A stretch of DNA of 60,154 nt from the NCBI GenBank assembly GCA_030141605.1, contig JAQGDQ010000627.1:1-60154 (forward strand). The letters run 5' to 3'. The notes below the pieces were generated by a model that worked only from the letters and a program-made list of their open reading frames with translations, did no database searches and had not been told where the DNA came from. Position 1 is the stretch's first letter, and the number at the start of each line of letters is the position of its first letter. The position numbers were made by a program, and so were the translations under genes. Positions 58,128 through 60,154 of the stretch are shown here, one piece after another. The stretch comes from Tubiluchus corallicola (Eukaryota; Priapulida; Priapulimorpha; Priapulimorphida; Tubiluchidae).

Positions 58128-58496
58128 TTATTGGTTATAATGATATCCTGGTCTGTCATTAAAATTACAAATTCGAAAAGGCAAAAGTGTGCAAAATTCG
58201 AATTCTGCCACGCAACTCAAGATTAAACTGACGAGGTGGAACCTACAGTTTGTGTAACTACTAAGCTGGCTCAATATACACCCAGTCTGAAGAGTATTTA
58301 CAGTGTAATACGGTTTATTTACATGATATGAAAGATGAAGTCTTTGCAGGCACGGCAGATCCAGTAACTCTAAGTTAGAGGCATTGTATAACTCAAAATC
58401 TAAGTAGCTGGGAGGAAGATACAGTTCAGTCAAAGAACTCGGCATAAACCAGAACTTGGAGCTGTAACTTAATGTTTTTGAGATACAAGTAAAAGT
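58128..58496 (-). CDS. Unidentified LRR-like open frame
   Basis: 123 codons without a stop up to 58128, with an internal ATG at 58443-58445. The part SLTELYLPPSYLDFELYNAS followed by NLELLDLPCLQRLHL has leucine-rich-repeat spacing. The C-terminal half is less protein-like. It could be a relic or exon of a nested gene, or chance. I do not recognise it. Confidence 0.25.
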   Translation of the reverse strand, partial: TFTCISKTLSYSSKFWFMPSSLTELYLPPSYLDFELYNASNLELLDLPCLQRLHLSYHVNKPYYTVNTLQTGCILSQLSSYTNCRFHLVSLILSCVAEFEFCTLLPFRICNFNDRPGYHYNQ

Positions 58497-58883
58497 TTAT
58501 CTACCTTACAGGCTCAGAAGTTCGACTCTCAGTTTGATTATCCTAAACTTAGTTAACAAGACCCCAAAAGTATTTTTTGTTTATATATGTGTAGTAAGTA
58601 TTGTTAAAAAAAATTTGCTACCATTCCTTACAACGAATCTTGGACAACAAAAATAAGACAATCACAACACAATTACAAAATATTAAAAAATAATTTTGAC
58701 ACTTCTTTTATCAGATCACCATACATTAAAAATTTAAAAACAGTACAAAGTATCAAAAGCAAGACAGCAATACAGTACAGATAAATTGGACGAAACCACG
58801 TTTTCGAGAAAACAATCTACTCTGCTGATAATTAAACAAGCTATTAGGGCACAAAGCTTTTCTTATAGCATTCTGTTGATATT

Positions 58884-59104
58884 CTAGGTAAAGTATACTT
58901 CGTTTTCTGTCTGGGGTGGCAAATTGTTTACAATTTCAGGTGGTAAAGGACGATTCAGTTTGCGCTGCTGATGTGGATATTTGACAGTGAATAACCGAGA
59001 AGCACAAGAATTGAGGGAGGCAAAAATGAGACTCGAATGTGAAGGCGAGTTAGTCTCATGAGGTGTACCGGCAAAGAACAGCCTTGTAGGGGTTACAAAT
59101 TGAC
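58884..59104 (-). CDS. Unidentified open frame, possible exon
   Basis: 72 codons open after a possible acceptor (CCTGAG) to TAG, with no ATG. The composition is proline-, serine- and asparagine-rich (SPSHSSLIFASLNSCASRLF; LNRPLPPEIVNNLPP), unlike random AT-rich translation. Family unknown. Confidence 0.25.
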
Positions 59105-60007
59105 CTCAGGTGCTGAGCTGAGAAATGAACAAATTTTATGCTTGGGTACATTTGCGTCATACCCTAATAAAATACCTGAAATAAGAATGTGAAAAACGCT
59201 AATTCGAAATGCACTATGTTGCAAAATCTGATGTACATGCAGAAGACTGCAAAATGCCTACAGCAGAATTATACATTCAGAGTTGTATATAAATCGAACA
59301 ACTTTGAGATTTGTGGGCTGGGTGCGGTCCAACTGTGAACGGGTCAAGTACAAGTCAATAAAAAGAACTCTTATAGTGTAGTTATCATTTAAAAACAGTG
59401 ACCCAAGTGAAAGCTACAAACGAAAAAATTTCAAAATAACAGCCATGAAAAGGAAGTAAAAGTTTTAGGCAAAAGATGGTATCTGTTATCAGAAAACCTG
59501 GAAATCAGTTATTTCCACAGATCATTTTATAGACGTAGTAAAACGATTTTAACGATTCTTAAGATGTGTTCATTCAGAATGGCAGTCAATTTTGAAATAA
59601 ACAAATTGATTAACATAAAAAGAAAAATGCATCATAAAATGCTCGCATAAAAGTATAAACACACGCGATACACAAAAGAAGCATCCACAAATCTATAAAC
59701 ACATAATAAATACAATCGTAATATGTATTTACATAGTAAACATGTAATGTATAAATACATAACAATGTAACAAAATGCTTTTAATGCATGTAAACGAGGC
59801 ATTCCAGAAAGATGTATTTCACAATCACATTTTAACATTCTTTTTAATTTCTAAACGATTTTTGGTTTTCTTGAGAAAAAATTGAAAGTACAGTCATGTA
59901 ATTTAGGCATTAATGTCTTTGCATCAGCGCAAATGATAAAAACAGAGTACTACATCGAAAGCACTCGTACTTCAAAACGATTGAAAATACTATATTACAG
60001 CCGTCAC

Positions 60008-60154
60008 ACATTAAATAAAACACAATGACAATAATTTTTGAAATACGTGCACTTATTAAACGTAAAACGTGTAAGTGTATTCACATTGTTATGTATTTAA
60101 ATAAAACTCAATGTTGACAATTTTTGTAATACGTGCACTTATTAAAAGTAGAAC
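60008..60154. repeat. 87-bp tandem repeat at window edge
   Basis: Two units share TTAAATAAAACxCAATG and ATACGTGCACTTATTAAA. The array may continue outside the window. Confidence 0.75.

Larger units (their letters stand above)
57446..60154 (-). other. Upstream CMIP intron, to window edge
   Basis: The PH-domain exons were searched for by eye and not found here. Two unexplained minus-strand open frames (58128-58496 and 58884-59104) are described in the findings. A two-unit tandem repeat ends the window. Confidence 0.45.

Noticed and set aside
58510-58560. A SINE B box (AGTTCGACTC)
   Set aside because: Too short and lacks an A box; chance match likely.

Overview
This is eukaryotic, and specifically animal, nuclear DNA. 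It is strongly AT-rich, the genes are split by many GT-AG introns, and it carries numerous degenerate DNA-transposon copies, tRNA-derived SINE-like pieces and minisatellites. The three genes identified have conserved animal orthologues. The phylum cannot be fixed from the sequence; an AT-rich invertebrate is the most economical reading. Nothing bacterial (operons, ribosome binding sites, CRISPR) is present. Layout: (1) positions 798-17831, plus strand, hold the 3' part of an ADCK5-type UbiB/aarF atypical kinase gene. Twelve constitutive exons are visible, plus one tandemly duplicated exon position with two alternatives. The 5' exons lie left of the window. Its last intron contains a ~3 kb minisatellite of ~47 bp units, most carrying a CACGTG palindrome. 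(2) About 17.8-20.3 kb is intergenic. A promoter region near 20.28-20.60 kb has two RFX X-box-like sites and an inverted CCAAT box. (3) 20.5-31.75 kb, plus strand, is a complete TPPP/p25-alpha gene. It has a 5' non-coding exon, two shared coding exons and THREE tandem, homologous terminal exons. Each terminal exon starts in the same phase and has its own stop codon and downstream poly(A) signal. (4) 31.8-57.4 kb, minus strand, is the C-terminal part (524 residues, 15 exons) of a CMIP (c-Maf-inducing protein) orthologue that ends in leucine-rich repeats. Its N-terminal PH-domain exons are beyond the right edge. TPPP and CMIP are convergent and their 3' ends nearly touch near 31.77 kb. The main finding is that two neighbouring genes each use tandem exon duplication to swap one protein segment. 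In the ADCK5 gene the two copies (196 and 178 nt, both with length 1 modulo 3) must be mutually exclusive to keep the frame. In TPPP the three copies swap the most conserved C-terminal signature, giving predicted proteins of 186, 186 and 188 residues. Candidate regulatory elements lie nearby: a long CT tract about 145 nt before the third TPPP terminal exon, and a 217-bp tandem duplication just before the second. A one-base homopolymer surplus appears to break one CMIP exon and may be a sequencing error. Repeats include at least three multi-copy MITE-like families, single hAT-like and pogo-like elements, a foldback element and a LINE 3' end. All exon boundaries were read by eye from splice signals, phase and remembered family sequences; none has transcript support here.
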